Of a stretch of DNA of 64,000 bases, positions 1 through 7,809 are shown in pieces. The notes under the pieces are model-generated. The model did not search any database, had not been told where the DNA came from, and saw only the letters and a program-made list of their open reading frames with translations. Location of the stretch: the NCBI RefSeq assembly GCF_030283205.1, contig NZ_JASNWF010000015.1, forward strand, positions 62,001 through 126,000, given 5' to 3'. Each line of letters starts with the position of its first letter. Position 1 is the first letter of the stretch. Source of the stretch: Actinomadura opuntiae. GTDB taxonomy: Bacteria; Actinomycetota; Actinomycetes; Streptosporangiales; Streptosporangiaceae. The position numbers and the translations under genes were made by a program.

Positions 1-928
1 GGTCGCGCTCGGCGGTCCAGATGGCCGGGCGTCCGATGCCCGACAGCTCGTCCCACAACCGGGACACGTCGAACGGCAGGCAGTGCTCGAAGATCGGCCA
101 CCGTCCGTATTCCGGTTCCAGCTCGGTGTGGACCGCCTCGAACGCCTCCTTCAACGTCCCTCCGCGTCCCTGCACGGCCGTCACCTCGCGGATCATCACT
201 TGCAAGAAATGCCGCGTCTGGCCGATCGCCGCGTCCACCGCCTCCCGGCCGGCCGCGACCGCGCCGCGTCCGCCGACCAGTGCTTCGGCGCCCAGCGCCG
301 CGACGCGGTCCAAGGTGCCCGACGCCCACTCACGGTGGAAGGCGTCGCCGGTATAAAGCGCCGCCTGCGCTTCGACCAGGTCACCGGCGAACAGCACCCT
401 CTGCCGCGGCAACCACGCCACGATGTCGCCCTCGGTGTGCCCGCGGCCGCAATAGCGCAGCACCAGCTCGCCCCGGTCGCCGCCCAACTGGATGGTGAAC
501 CGGTCGCTGAACGTCGCCGTCGGCCACGTCAGACCCGGAATCGACTCCGGCTCCTTGAACAGCCGCGGCATCCGCCCGAACTCCGACTCCCAGTCCTGCT
601 TCCCGCGTTCGGCGACCAGTTCGCGCGTCTTCTCGTGCGCCACGATGACATCGGCATCGAATGCGCTCGCCCCCAGCACCCGCACCGCGTGATAGTGCGA
701 CAGCACCAGATACCGGACGGGCTTGTCGGTGTACTCGCGCAGCATCGACAGCCATTCACGCGCCGCCACCGGCGTCGCCAGCGCCTCGAAACAGACGACG
801 AAATCCTCGCCCTCGACCGCCCCGACATTCGGATCGCCTTCGGCGGTCAGCGCATAGACGCCGTCCGCCAGCACCTCCAGGCTCCGCTCCTTCTCCACCA
901 GATCGGCCGACGACGCGAACGGTTTCAT
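1..928 (-). CDS. MBL-fold metallo-hydrolase (C-terminus beyond window)
   Basis: The frame is open from ATG at 928 to the left edge, so the C-terminus is missing. The fold signature of metallo-beta-lactamases is visible: a VLSHYHAVRVLG segment, GRGHTEGDIVAW, and FAGDLVEA. The first metal motif reads HYHAVR, whereas the family usually has HxHxDH, so the Asp and His of the second zinc site are absent; the later His (GHTEGD) and Asp (AGD) are present. It is the last visible gene of the minus-strand catabolic run, 58 nt after an alpha/beta hydrolase. Possible roles are thioester or lactone hydrolysis in that pathway; this is inference. The fold assignment is firm, the substrate unknown. Confidence 0.8.
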   Translation of the reverse strand, partial: MKPFASSADLVEKERSLEVLADGVYALTAEGDPNVGAVEGEDFVVCFEALATPVAAREWLSMLREYTDKPVRYLVLSHYHAVRVLGASAFDADVIVAHEKTRELVAERGKQDWESEFGRMPRLFKEPESIPGLTWPTATFSDRFTIQLGGDRGELVLRYCGRGHTEGDIVAWLPRQRVLFAGDLVEAQAALYTGDAFHREWASGTLDRVAALGAEALVGGRGAVAAGREAVDAAIGQTRHFLQVMIREVTAVQGRGGTLKEAFEAVHTELEPEYGRWPIFEHCLPFDVSRLWDELSGIGRPAIWTAERD

Positions 929-986
929 TCCATTTCTCCAATTCGATCGTTGAGTTTCGCCTGGACGGGGCCGCCATTTCTGCGGT

Positions 987-1850
987 TCACCCGTGCTCCT
1001 GTGCGAGGAAACCGTTGACCACGGCGTGGTAGTCGTGCGGGCGCTCCTCCTGCAGGTGGTGCGCTGCCCGGTCCATGACGTAGAGCTGTCCGCGCGGAAC
1101 CATCCGGGCGAGCATCAGCGGGTAGTCCGGGGTGAGGAACGCGTCCTGCATGCCCCAGCAGAAGAGGACGGGCGCTTGGATGCGGCCCAGTTCGGCGGTG
1201 AGGTCCTGCCAGTCGCCTCGCGGGCTGTCGGACCGTGCCGCCAGTTCCATCTCTTCGGGGTCGATGCTCTGCGCGTATCGCATTTCGACGGTGGAGGCAG
1301 GAATGGCGTCGGGGTCGTACCATTCGAGCCTCGTTATGAGGTCGCGCATCTTCTCCGGGCTCGGGCCGCCTCCGCCGTAGTAGGCGTCGCGGGCGTTCCG
1401 ACCGCGTCTTCCGCCTTCCGGGAGGGGGGCCAGCGGGCCGTAGAAGACCGGCATCGAACCGGTGACGACGAGCGACCGGGCCCGGTCCGGGTAATTCGCC
1501 GCGAGGTTCAGGGCGATGGTGCCGCCCCAGGAGTTGCAGACGAAGTCGGCCCGCTCGATACCGACCGCGTCCATCAGCGCGACGGTCTTGGCGGCGTGGA
1601 AGTCCCACATCGGGCCCTCGATCACACATTTCTCGGATTTGCCGTACTGCAGGATGTCCACGAGCAGGCACCGCCTGTTGCGGGCGAACAGCGGCGCGAC
1701 GGGGCCGAAGTCGCTCCAGGCTGTGCAGCCGGGTCCGCCGCCGTGCAGGAATATCGTCGGTGCGCCCTGCCCGAGGTCCATGTAGTGGTAAGTGACGCCG
1801 TCGGCCTTGATGAAGGTTCCGGCGGACGCGGGGGTCGTCTCGGTTGGCAT
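987..1850 (-). CDS. alpha/beta hydrolase, meta-cleavage-product hydrolase-like
   Basis: Predicted 287 aa, full length for the C-C hydrolase family (MhpC, BphD, HsaD). The oxyanion segment LHGGGPGCTAW is typical of that family, the nucleophile elbow is CNSWGG, and a C-terminal AAHHLQEERP carries the catalytic His. These enzymes hydrolyse the vinylogous 1,5-diketone made by extradiol ring cleavage. I chose ATG at 1850, preceded by AAAGGA; an in-frame GTG at 1868 would overlap the upstream stop as GTGA and is an alternative. It sits downstream of two other hydrolases and a LigB dioxygenase, which fits a meta-cleavage role. Substrate not determinable. Confidence 0.85.
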   Translation of the reverse strand: MPTETTPASAGTFIKADGVTYHYMDLGQGAPTIFLHGGGPGCTAWSDFGPVAPLFARNRRCLLVDILQYGKSEKCVIEGPMWDFHAAKTVALMDAVGIERADFVCNSWGGTIALNLAANYPDRARSLVVTGSMPVFYGPLAPLPEGGRRGRNARDAYYGGGGPSPEKMRDLITRLEWYDPDAIPASTVEMRYAQSIDPEEMELAARSDSPRGDWQDLTAELGRIQAPVLFCWGMQDAFLTPDYPLMLARMVPRGQLYVMDRAAHHLQEERPHDYHAVVNGFLAQEHG

Positions 1851-1864
1851 GCTCGTCGTTCCTT

Positions 1865-2647
1865 TCACCTCCGGCCGAGGAATTCCGCGGTCAGGCGGGC
1901 GAACTCCGCGGCCTGGAACTCCAGGGGGACGGCCCCGCCCTCGATGACAGCGGTCTCGGCGTGCGGGATGCGTTCGGTGAGCGGTCCGAGTTCAGGGAAG
2001 GCATATAGGTCCGCTGAGGCGCCGATGCACAGCACCGGGCACGCGATGAGCCCGATCCGTTCTTCCATCCGGTACGCGCTCACCGCGGCGTGCCCGTGCT
2101 CGACGTCCGGCCAGACCTGCAGTGCGTCCCGGACGAAACGCGTGAGCAGGTCCGGGCGGCCCTCGGGGTAGAACGCCGCGCGGCGCTGCCACAGTTCGGT
2201 GAGGTGCGAACCATCTGGCCGCTCGTCCACCGCGTCGATCGCCGGGCGGGACGCGCGGCGCTTCCGCGCCCCTTCGTCGATGTACGGGGTCGACGACAGG
2301 ACGAGCTTGCGCACCCGCTCCGGAGCTCGCGCGGCGATCTCGGCCGCGACGACCCCGCCGGTGTGATGGCCGGCCAGGTCGAACTCGTTCACGCCCAGTG
2401 CGTCGAGAAGGCCGAGGATTCCGGCTGCGTAGGCCTCGATCGAGTGCTCGGGAATCCGCGCGGACGCTCCGAAGCCGCACGTGTCCGGCGCGATGACCCG
2501 GCGGCCGCCGGCGAGCAGCGGTACCGCCTCGCGGAACTCGTCCCACGATCGCGGGGTCTGGTGTAGCAGGACCAGCGGCCGACCGCTCCCGCACTCGGCG
2601 TAGTGCACCTGCCCGGCGGGCGTGTCGGCGTAGCCGAAGCGGATCAT
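1865..2647 (-). CDS. alpha/beta-hydrolase-fold protein with altered catalytic residues
   Basis: 260 aa with a clear alpha/beta hydrolase fold: VLLHQTPRSW near the oxyanion site and DTCGFGAS after strand 4. The nucleophile elbow reads GHHTGG, so His occupies the position of the usual Ser, and the region where the catalytic His is expected reads EGGAVPLEFQ, lacking His. The protein may be non-hydrolytic or use another mechanism, as some family members (for example cofactor-free dioxygenases and lyases) do; that is inference. The start ATG overlaps the stop of the upstream hydrolase gene by 4 nt (ATGA), indicating translational coupling in the operon. Confidence 0.8.
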   Translation of the reverse strand: MIRFGYADTPAGQVHYAECGSGRPLVLLHQTPRSWDEFREAVPLLAGGRRVIAPDTCGFGASARIPEHSIEAYAAGILGLLDALGVNEFDLAGHHTGGVVAAEIAARAPERVRKLVLSSTPYIDEGARKRRASRPAIDAVDERPDGSHLTELWQRRAAFYPEGRPDLLTRFVRDALQVWPDVEHGHAAVSAYRMEERIGLIACPVLCIGASADLYAFPELGPLTERIPHAETAVIEGGAVPLEFQAAEFARLTAEFLGRR

Positions 2648-3504
2648 GACGCGCCCTTCAGGAACTCCAGCGAGAGCGGGTTGTACAGGTCGGCGCGCTC
2701 GTGCTGGGGCCAGTGGCCGCACTCGGCGAACAGCTCCAGCCGCGCCCCGGAGATCGCTTCGTGCATCGCCTGCGCCTCGGGCACCTCGCCGAACGGGTTC
2801 TGGCGACCCCACACGATCAAGGTCGGCGCGGTGATGCGCGCCATCCGGTCGGGCCGCAGCAGGTTCCGCTGCCGGGTCTCCATGTCCTGCAGACACAGAA
2901 GGTTGTGGACGTTCGCCACGAAGTCCGGCTGGTGGTAGATGTGGTGACGGATCTCGACCAGTTCTTCGGAGACGTCCTTGGCCGGGTCGTGCATCAGCAG
3001 GTGCAGCCGCTTGCGGGTGAGGTCGATGTCGTCGGTCCGCACCGCGTTGAGCGTGGAGGTGCGGATCCGTTCCATGATCTTCGGGTCGGCCTTGGTGCCG
3101 CCGGCCGCGAGCAGCTGGAGCGACGCGACCCGGCCGGGGTCCTCGCTCGCCAGCCAGGCGGCCACCCAGCCACCGAGCGACTCGCCGACGAGGTGGACGC
3201 GGTCCGCGCCGATCGCGTCGAGGTAGGCGGTCAGGTGCTCGACGTACCGCGGGATCTCGTACGGGTGGTCGGGCTTGCCGGTGTAGCCGTGGCCGAGCAT
3301 GTCGATGGCGTGGCACCGGTAGCCGGCCGCGGCGTGGACGGGGATGTTCCTGACGAACGCCTCCAGGTGTCCGCTGGTGCCGTGCAGGAACACCAGCGGT
3401 GGGCCGTCCTCGGGGCCGGCGATGAGCGCGCGGGTCCGCACGCCTCCCGCGTCGACGTAGGCCAACTGGTGGTCCACGCCGGTGAGGTCGGTCCAGATCG
3501 TCAT
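2644..3504 (-). CDS. alpha/beta hydrolase, MhpC/HsaD-like
   Basis: 286 aa. Signatures: VFLHGTSGHLEAF near residue 38, DMLGHGYTGKP, nucleophile elbow VGESLGG, and C-terminal AECGHWPQHE with the catalytic His. The position after strand 6 reads VWGRQNPFGEVP, where many family members have Asp (WGRxD), so the acid may lie elsewhere. Meta-cleavage product hydrolases split the ring-fission product into a hydroxydienoate and a carboxylic acid. The ATG start overlaps the stop of the LigB-type dioxygenase gene by 4 nt, so the ring-cleaving enzyme and this hydrolase are co-translated. The most likely genuine C-C hydrolase partner of that dioxygenase. Confidence 0.87.
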   Translation of the reverse strand: MTIWTDLTGVDHQLAYVDAGGVRTRALIAGPEDGPPLVFLHGTSGHLEAFVRNIPVHAAAGYRCHAIDMLGHGYTGKPDHPYEIPRYVEHLTAYLDAIGADRVHLVGESLGGWVAAWLASEDPGRVASLQLLAAGGTKADPKIMERIRTSTLNAVRTDDIDLTRKRLHLLMHDPAKDVSEELVEIRHHIYHQPDFVANVHNLLCLQDMETRQRNLLRPDRMARITAPTLIVWGRQNPFGEVPEAQAMHEAISGARLELFAECGHWPQHERADLYNPLSLEFLKGAS

Positions 3505-4457
3505 GTGGTGGGCTCCTTCTGCGCGGTCGGGTCGAGGACGGCCACGGCCATCCCGGTCAGCCAGTCGTCGATGGGCTCGTAGGCGAGCCGGCGGCCGGGC
3601 GCGTATCCGAGAGCGGCGGCCATGACCAGCCACGTGCGGATCTCCTGCGCGCCGTTGCCCGCGACCCGCTCCAGCTCATCGGTGGTGAAGGCGCACATCC
3701 GGTCCGCTTGGCCGGTCTCGATCAGGTCGAGGAACTCCCGGTCGAACCGGGGGTTGACGATGCTCGGCGCGGCCCGGATGATCTGCCGCCGGCGGGCGTC
3801 GTAGCGGGACCAGTCGCCGCGCCCGTTCATCCAGGCGGCGACCATGAACTCCTCGTCGTCACCGTGCGGATCCCGCCAGTCCGGCCACGGCAGCCGGTGC
3901 GACAGGCCGCCTGATCCGATGACCGCGACGCGCCGGTCGCTCGGGAAGGCCTGCACGGCCGCGCGCAGCGCCTCACCGAGAGCGGCGCAGCGCGCCGTGG
4001 TCGGCAGCGGTGGCGCGAACACGTTCACCACGAGCGGGACGATGTCGACGTCCAGACCGTTCAGCAGGTACTGGACGGCGTGCGTCTGGCCGTGGTCGAT
4101 CTGCAACCGAGCCGAGAACGCCGGGTCGAAGTCGCCCTCCACCAGCGAGGAGGCGATGTGCCGGGCCAGTGGCACGTCCACCGGCAGCGGGCCCTTGGGG
4201 GTGCCGGACTCGCCGCTGGCGATGCACTCCCCCACGCCGATCGTGAAGGCGGGGACAAGGTCGAGCCAGAAGCCCCGGAAGTGGTTCGAGCCGACGATCA
4301 CCACGGTGTCCGGGCGGGCCTCGGCGAGCAGGTCCCGGGCCTGGTGGAGCGCGTCGCGGAACCGGGTGGCCTCGGCCTTCTGCGCGGTCTCCTCCCAGTG
4401 GGTGTTCATCAGCGTGCTGTGGGACGCGCCGACGCCGAGCACGATCTCAGCCGGCAT
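3501..4457 (-). CDS. LigB-type (class III) extradiol dioxygenase, MhpB-like
   Basis: 318 aa, the length of 2,3-dihydroxyphenylpropionate 1,2-dioxygenase (MhpB). Conserved histidines of the class III family are visible: GASHST (H13), VGSNHFRGFW (H59), IDHGQTHAVQ (H122, H126) and GSGGLSHRLP (H187). The family uses a non-heme Fe(II) to open a catechol ring next to the hydroxyls. It is followed by an MCP hydrolase gene with a 4-nt overlap and overlaps the preceding M20-like gene by 11 nt. A second, unrelated extradiol dioxygenase of the VOC type is encoded in the same gene run (13041-13958). The native catechol is unknown. Confidence 0.9.
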   Translation of the reverse strand: MPAEIVLGVGASHSTLMNTHWEETAQKAEATRFRDALHQARDLLAEARPDTVVIVGSNHFRGFWLDLVPAFTIGVGECIASGESGTPKGPLPVDVPLARHIASSLVEGDFDPAFSARLQIDHGQTHAVQYLLNGLDVDIVPLVVNVFAPPLPTTARCAALGEALRAAVQAFPSDRRVAVIGSGGLSHRLPWPDWRDPHGDDEEFMVAAWMNGRGDWSRYDARRRQIIRAAPSIVNPRFDREFLDLIETGQADRMCAFTTDELERVAGNGAQEIRTWLVMAAALGYAPGRRLAYEPIDDWLTGMAVAVLDPTAQKEPTT

Positions 4458-5742
4458 CGTGCACTCCGATCACGTCGATCGCGACCCGGATCAGCAGGCG
4501 GGTGAGCCGCTCCATCTCGCGCAGGTCCACGGTGTTCATCCCCATCTGGAAGTCGGCGGAGGGGTCGATGCCCAGCCCGCCGGTGCTCGCCTTCGGCATC
4601 CCGACCCGGACGGTCGGCACGCCGCGCGACCGCAGGATGTTGGCGTCGGTCGCTCCGGAGTTGCCGAGGATCGGCACGTGCGGGCCGCCCTCGACCTCCT
4701 GGAACGCGGCGACGGCGGCGGTGACCACGGGGTCGGACGGGGCGGTGCGCGTGCCGGGGATGGCCAGCACCGTCTCCCAGGTGATCTCCGCTCCTGTCTT
4801 GGCGGCGATCTCTTCGATGGCCGCCGCGAACTCGCGCTTGGCCGCCGCCGGAGTCAGATCCGGCGGGAGCCTCAAGTCGCAGCGGAACCGGCAGGCCGCC
4901 GGAGTGACGGCGGCCATCCGCATCCAGCCACCCTCGATCGCGCTCACCACTCCCTGGGGCGCCACCGTTCCGGCGGTGTGCCGGGCGGCGTACTCCTCGA
5001 ACCATGCCTCCAGCCCGGCGACCACCTCGCCCGCCAGGGTGATCGGGTTGCGGTACGGGAGCCGGTGCCTGCTGCCGACGTAGGTGTGCGTGCCGTGCAC
5101 GGTCACCTCGAACCAGGCCAGTCCGACCTCTTCATGCGAGACGGTCCAGCCCGGTTTGGCGATAACGGCGTGGTCCGGCCAGAACCCCTGCTCGAGCAGG
5201 AAGGCGCAGCCGACGCCCTGGCCGGTGTGGCGGCGGACGTCATCGTCCAGGCGGGGCGAGTTCGTGGGCATGCCGCCCGCACCGAGCCCCACCAGTAGGT
5301 CGCCCGCCAGCGGCACCCCGGCCGCGGCGACCGCCTCCGCCGCGGCGATCACGCAGGCCGCATGCCCTTTCGGGTTGCCCGCTCCGAGCCCGACCACGTA
5401 GTCCCCGTGGACGACCGGCTCGGCACGCATGTCGGCACGTAGCTCCGGGCCGATCCACGGGACGTCCTCATCGGGGCGTCCGATGGTCAGCGTGTCGACG
5501 GGCGCGTACAGCATCAGGTCACGGCCGCCGCCCGTGCCCGGCAGCCGCGCCCAGGCGCACGCCTGCCGGTCGTCCAGCGGCAGCGTCCCTGACCGCAGCC
5601 CGCCGGCCGCCAGTTGCGCCGCCGCGTACTCGGCCAGCGGCCCCTCGTCGCCCGTCGGGCTGGGAATCGCGACCAGTCCCGTGACCAGTTCCAGCAGCCG
5701 CGCGCGGCGCACGTTCGCGCGGGCCCGCTCGACCCAGTTCAC
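4447..5742 (-). CDS. M20-peptidase-fold protein lacking the usual catalytic residues
   Basis: 431 aa, typical M20 size, with the N-terminal VAIPSPTGDEGP segment, a dimerisation domain (FEVTVHGTHTYVG) and a C-terminal LGNSGATDANILRS segment. Key M20 motifs are changed: the GHxD metal motif reads LYAPVDT, the D-M-K-G motif reads GAGNPKG, and the expected Glu-Glu pair is replaced by GLGAGGMPT. It is thus either a divergent amidohydrolase or non-hydrolytic. The start is GTG at 5742, overlapping the stop of the upstream micropeptide gene as GTGA. Position inside the catabolic operon suggests action on a conjugate or intermediate; this is inference. Confidence 0.78.
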   Translation of the reverse strand: MNWVERARANVRRARLLELVTGLVAIPSPTGDEGPLAEYAAAQLAAGGLRSGTLPLDDRQACAWARLPGTGGGRDLMLYAPVDTLTIGRPDEDVPWIGPELRADMRAEPVVHGDYVVGLGAGNPKGHAACVIAAAEAVAAAGVPLAGDLLVGLGAGGMPTNSPRLDDDVRRHTGQGVGCAFLLEQGFWPDHAVIAKPGWTVSHEEVGLAWFEVTVHGTHTYVGSRHRLPYRNPITLAGEVVAGLEAWFEEYAARHTAGTVAPQGVVSAIEGGWMRMAAVTPAACRFRCDLRLPPDLTPAAAKREFAAAIEEIAAKTGAEITWETVLAIPGTRTAPSDPVVTAAVAAFQEVEGGPHVPILGNSGATDANILRSRGVPTVRVGMPKASTGGLGIDPSADFQMGMNTVDLREMERLTRLLIRVAIDVIGVHDAG

Positions 5743-5840
5743 TGGTTGATCCGGTGGATTTGGGTCCGGCTCGTCCGCCGCAACCGCCAGGCGAGCACCA
5801 CCAGGGCCGCTAGCACGGTCATCACCAGGGCGCGTCGCAT
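5739..5840 (-). CDS. 33-residue single-span membrane micropeptide
   Basis: A short gene lies exactly between the Rieske oxygenase and the M20-like gene. ATG at 5840 follows the Rieske stop by one base, with GAGGAC about 8 nt upstream, and its TGA overlaps the GTG of the next gene (GTGA). The predicted peptide starts MRRALVMTVLAALVVLAW and continues with an Arg-rich tail (RLRRTSRTQIHRINQ). The hydrophobic stretch of about 15 residues flanked by arginines predicts one membrane span with a basic cytoplasmic tail. The precise coupling on both sides supports real translation. I recognise no family; it may anchor or assist the Rieske oxygenase. Confidence 0.6.
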   Translation of the reverse strand: MRRALVMTVLAALVVLAWRLRRTSRTQIHRINQ

Positions 5841-5841
5841 C

Positions 5842-7029
5842 TCAGTCGTCCTCCTTCCGGACCGCGGCGAGCTTGGCCTTGAACTCCTTCTCGGCCAGGC
5901 CCCGCCAGGCCGTCAGCGAGACGTCGGGCCGGTACAGCTGCTCAGGAGGCGCGTCGGTCACGTCGACCATCCACGCGTCCTGGCCGGAGAACTGGCCGTG
6001 GAACAGCCAGCGGATCCAGCCCAGGTACTTGGCGTAGAACTTCAACGTCGCCGGACCGCGGAGGAAGTTGACCATCACGCCGACGTACAGATGCCGGTCG
6101 GCGTCCACCGGGACGTAGAACTCGTAGTGGATGAACTTGGGGTAGGCGATGCGCAGAACGCCGGGCATCGACACCGACGCGAAACCAGGGAAGTTCTGCG
6201 CGGCGATGACCGGGTCGACCTTGGCCGCCGCTCCGGTGTTGCCGATGTTGGACGGCGTGCTCCCCGCCTTCGCGGCGGGCGGGTTGAGCTTCCACCAGCG
6301 CTTGTTCGTCCAGCGGCCGAGCCCCGGGAAGTCCGCCTCCCAGAACTGCTCTTCCTGCTTGCGGTAGATCCAGCGGCCCTGCGGGACGATGCGTGTCACG
6401 TTCCACGTCGGCATCGCCTTGAACAGCCGCCACAGCGACGTGCGATGCAGGTATTTGGCGTGCCCCTCGTCATAGCCGTTCTCGCAGGCGAAGCGCCAAT
6501 TGCCGGCGCGGTCGTCCATGCGGCCGCCCATGACGAACGGGTTCTCGACCAGTTCCTCGGGCAACTGATCGTCGATCGGGTGCGGGACCTCGTCGGCGAT
6601 GGGCACGTACACCCAAACCATTCCGAGGCGCTCGGCCACCGGGTACGTCGCGACGCGGGCCTTCCCGCAGATCGGCGACTGCGGCCCATCGGTGATCGCC
6701 GCGACGAGCTCGCCGTCCTTCAGGTCATAGGTCCACCCGTGATACGGGCAGCTCAGAGTCCCGGGGAACTCGCGGCGGCCCAGCGAGAGAGGCACGCCCC
6801 GGTGCGGGCAGCGGTCATGCAACGCGTACGCGGTCCCCCGATCCCGGACCAGCGCGATCTTGTCTCCGCACAGCGTGATGCCCGTCGGCTTCCCGGTCAC
6901 CTGGTTCGACCAGGCGACGGGGTACCAGTAGCCGCGGAATCCCGCCGCGGCCGCGTCATAGTGCGGCCACGTGGACCAGTCCCGGCGTCCGCGCGCTCCC
7001 CGCTGCGTCTGTGAATCGGCTCCTGTCAC
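5842..7029 (-). CDS. Rieske non-heme iron oxygenase, alpha subunit
   Basis: 395 aa. The Rieske [2Fe-2S] motif is complete: CPHRGVPLSLG (C74, H76) and SCPYHGWTYD (C94, H97). The mononuclear iron motif follows as NGYDEGHAKYLH (D187, H190, H195). This is the KshA/CarAa-like architecture that hydroxylates aromatic or alicyclic rings using electrons from a separate reductase; no ferredoxin or reductase gene is seen in the window. The start is taken as GTG at 7029 because no in-frame ATG lies nearby; GAGG sits immediately upstream, so the start is uncertain. It likely makes the initial hydroxylation in the meta-cleavage pathway encoded around it. Confidence 0.88.
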   Translation of the reverse strand: MTGADSQTQRGARGRRDWSTWPHYDAAAAGFRGYWYPVAWSNQVTGKPTGITLCGDKIALVRDRGTAYALHDRCPHRGVPLSLGRREFPGTLSCPYHGWTYDLKDGELVAAITDGPQSPICGKARVATYPVAERLGMVWVYVPIADEVPHPIDDQLPEELVENPFVMGGRMDDRAGNWRFACENGYDEGHAKYLHRTSLWRLFKAMPTWNVTRIVPQGRWIYRKQEEQFWEADFPGLGRWTNKRWWKLNPPAAKAGSTPSNIGNTGAAAKVDPVIAAQNFPGFASVSMPGVLRIAYPKFIHYEFYVPVDADRHLYVGVMVNFLRGPATLKFYAKYLGWIRWLFHGQFSGQDAWMVDVTDAPPEQLYRPDVSLTAWRGLAEKEFKAKLAAVRKEDD

Positions 7030-7104
7030 GCCTCGATGTTGGTGCGGAACGCCAGGTGAGCCCAAGCAACGGGGTCCGCCCAACGAACCACGCCACCTTG
7101 GCCC

Positions 7105-7600
7105 ACGACCTGCCCGGGGCATCGTGGTGCCCATGGTGCGGTCGGCGAAGACGTACGCGCGATCATCGACGCCCTGACGTTCCCACCCCGCGGCAAGCGC
7201 GGACTGTGCCCGGCGCTGCGCGTCCCCGGCTACACCATCACCGGATTCAACGACTACATGCGCGCCAGCGACGATGACCTCCTCATCATCCCGATGATCG
7301 AAACCGTCGAAGCGGTGGAGAACATCGAGGAGATCTGCGCGCTCGACCAGGTCGCCATACTGACCTTCGTCGCCGGCGAATTCGCCTCGCCATGGGCGAG
7401 GGCGCCACCATGCGCACCATCGCCAAGATGCGTCAAGCGCAGGAAAAGGTGCCGCGGCCGGGCAAAGGCACAGCGTCGCCTGATCGGCGGACTGATCCTC
7501 GACCCCTCCAAGGGCAGTTGCGCCGCGGCGCTCGACAGCGGCATCTCGGTGCTGTGCGTCGGCCTGGACGCGCTGCGTTCCGTCGACTCTGCGAGACCAC
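7105..7600 (+). pseudogene. decayed HpcH/HpaI-family aldolase
   Basis: Three reading frames on the plus strand together spell an HpcH/HpaI aldolase: GIVVPMVRSA (about 7119-7148), then EDVRAIIDALTFPPRGKRG through IPMIETVEAVENIEEICAL (to about 7350), then LAMGEGATMRTIAKMR in another frame, then back to IGGLILDPSKGSCAAALDSG. At least three frameshifts are needed, the first a one-base loss near 7149. The family cleaves 4-hydroxy-2-oxoacids to pyruvate and an aldehyde, the last step of meta-cleavage routes. The remnant runs opposite to its neighbours, so it was probably a separate unit. Its loss implies that pyruvate release, if it occurs, uses another enzyme. Confidence 0.75.
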
Positions 7601-7809
7601 CGTGGCCGCCGCCAAGCCGCACTCAAGGCCAGCCCACACCACACCCGGCCCCCGCTCCACCAAGCGGCTTCCCAGTCTCCTACTGACCGCCCGGGACAGC
7701 GCTGCTCCCGGGGCGGCCAGCAGGCCTGGCGAGAAGAAAGAGGCCTGCACACAGCCGCCGGCGGCGGCCAGGCAGGCGGGTGCCGTTGCGCGGGGATTGC
7801 TTCTGGGGT

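Noticed and set aside
1865..3316. A 483-codon minus frame spanning two hydrolase genes
   Set aside because: Only its last 260 codons are a real protein; the upstream part is an out-of-frame reading of the next gene.
3844..5298. Long plus-strand frame opposite the LigB and M20-like genes
   Set aside because: Antisense shadow typical of high-GC DNA; Ser/Arg-rich without motifs.
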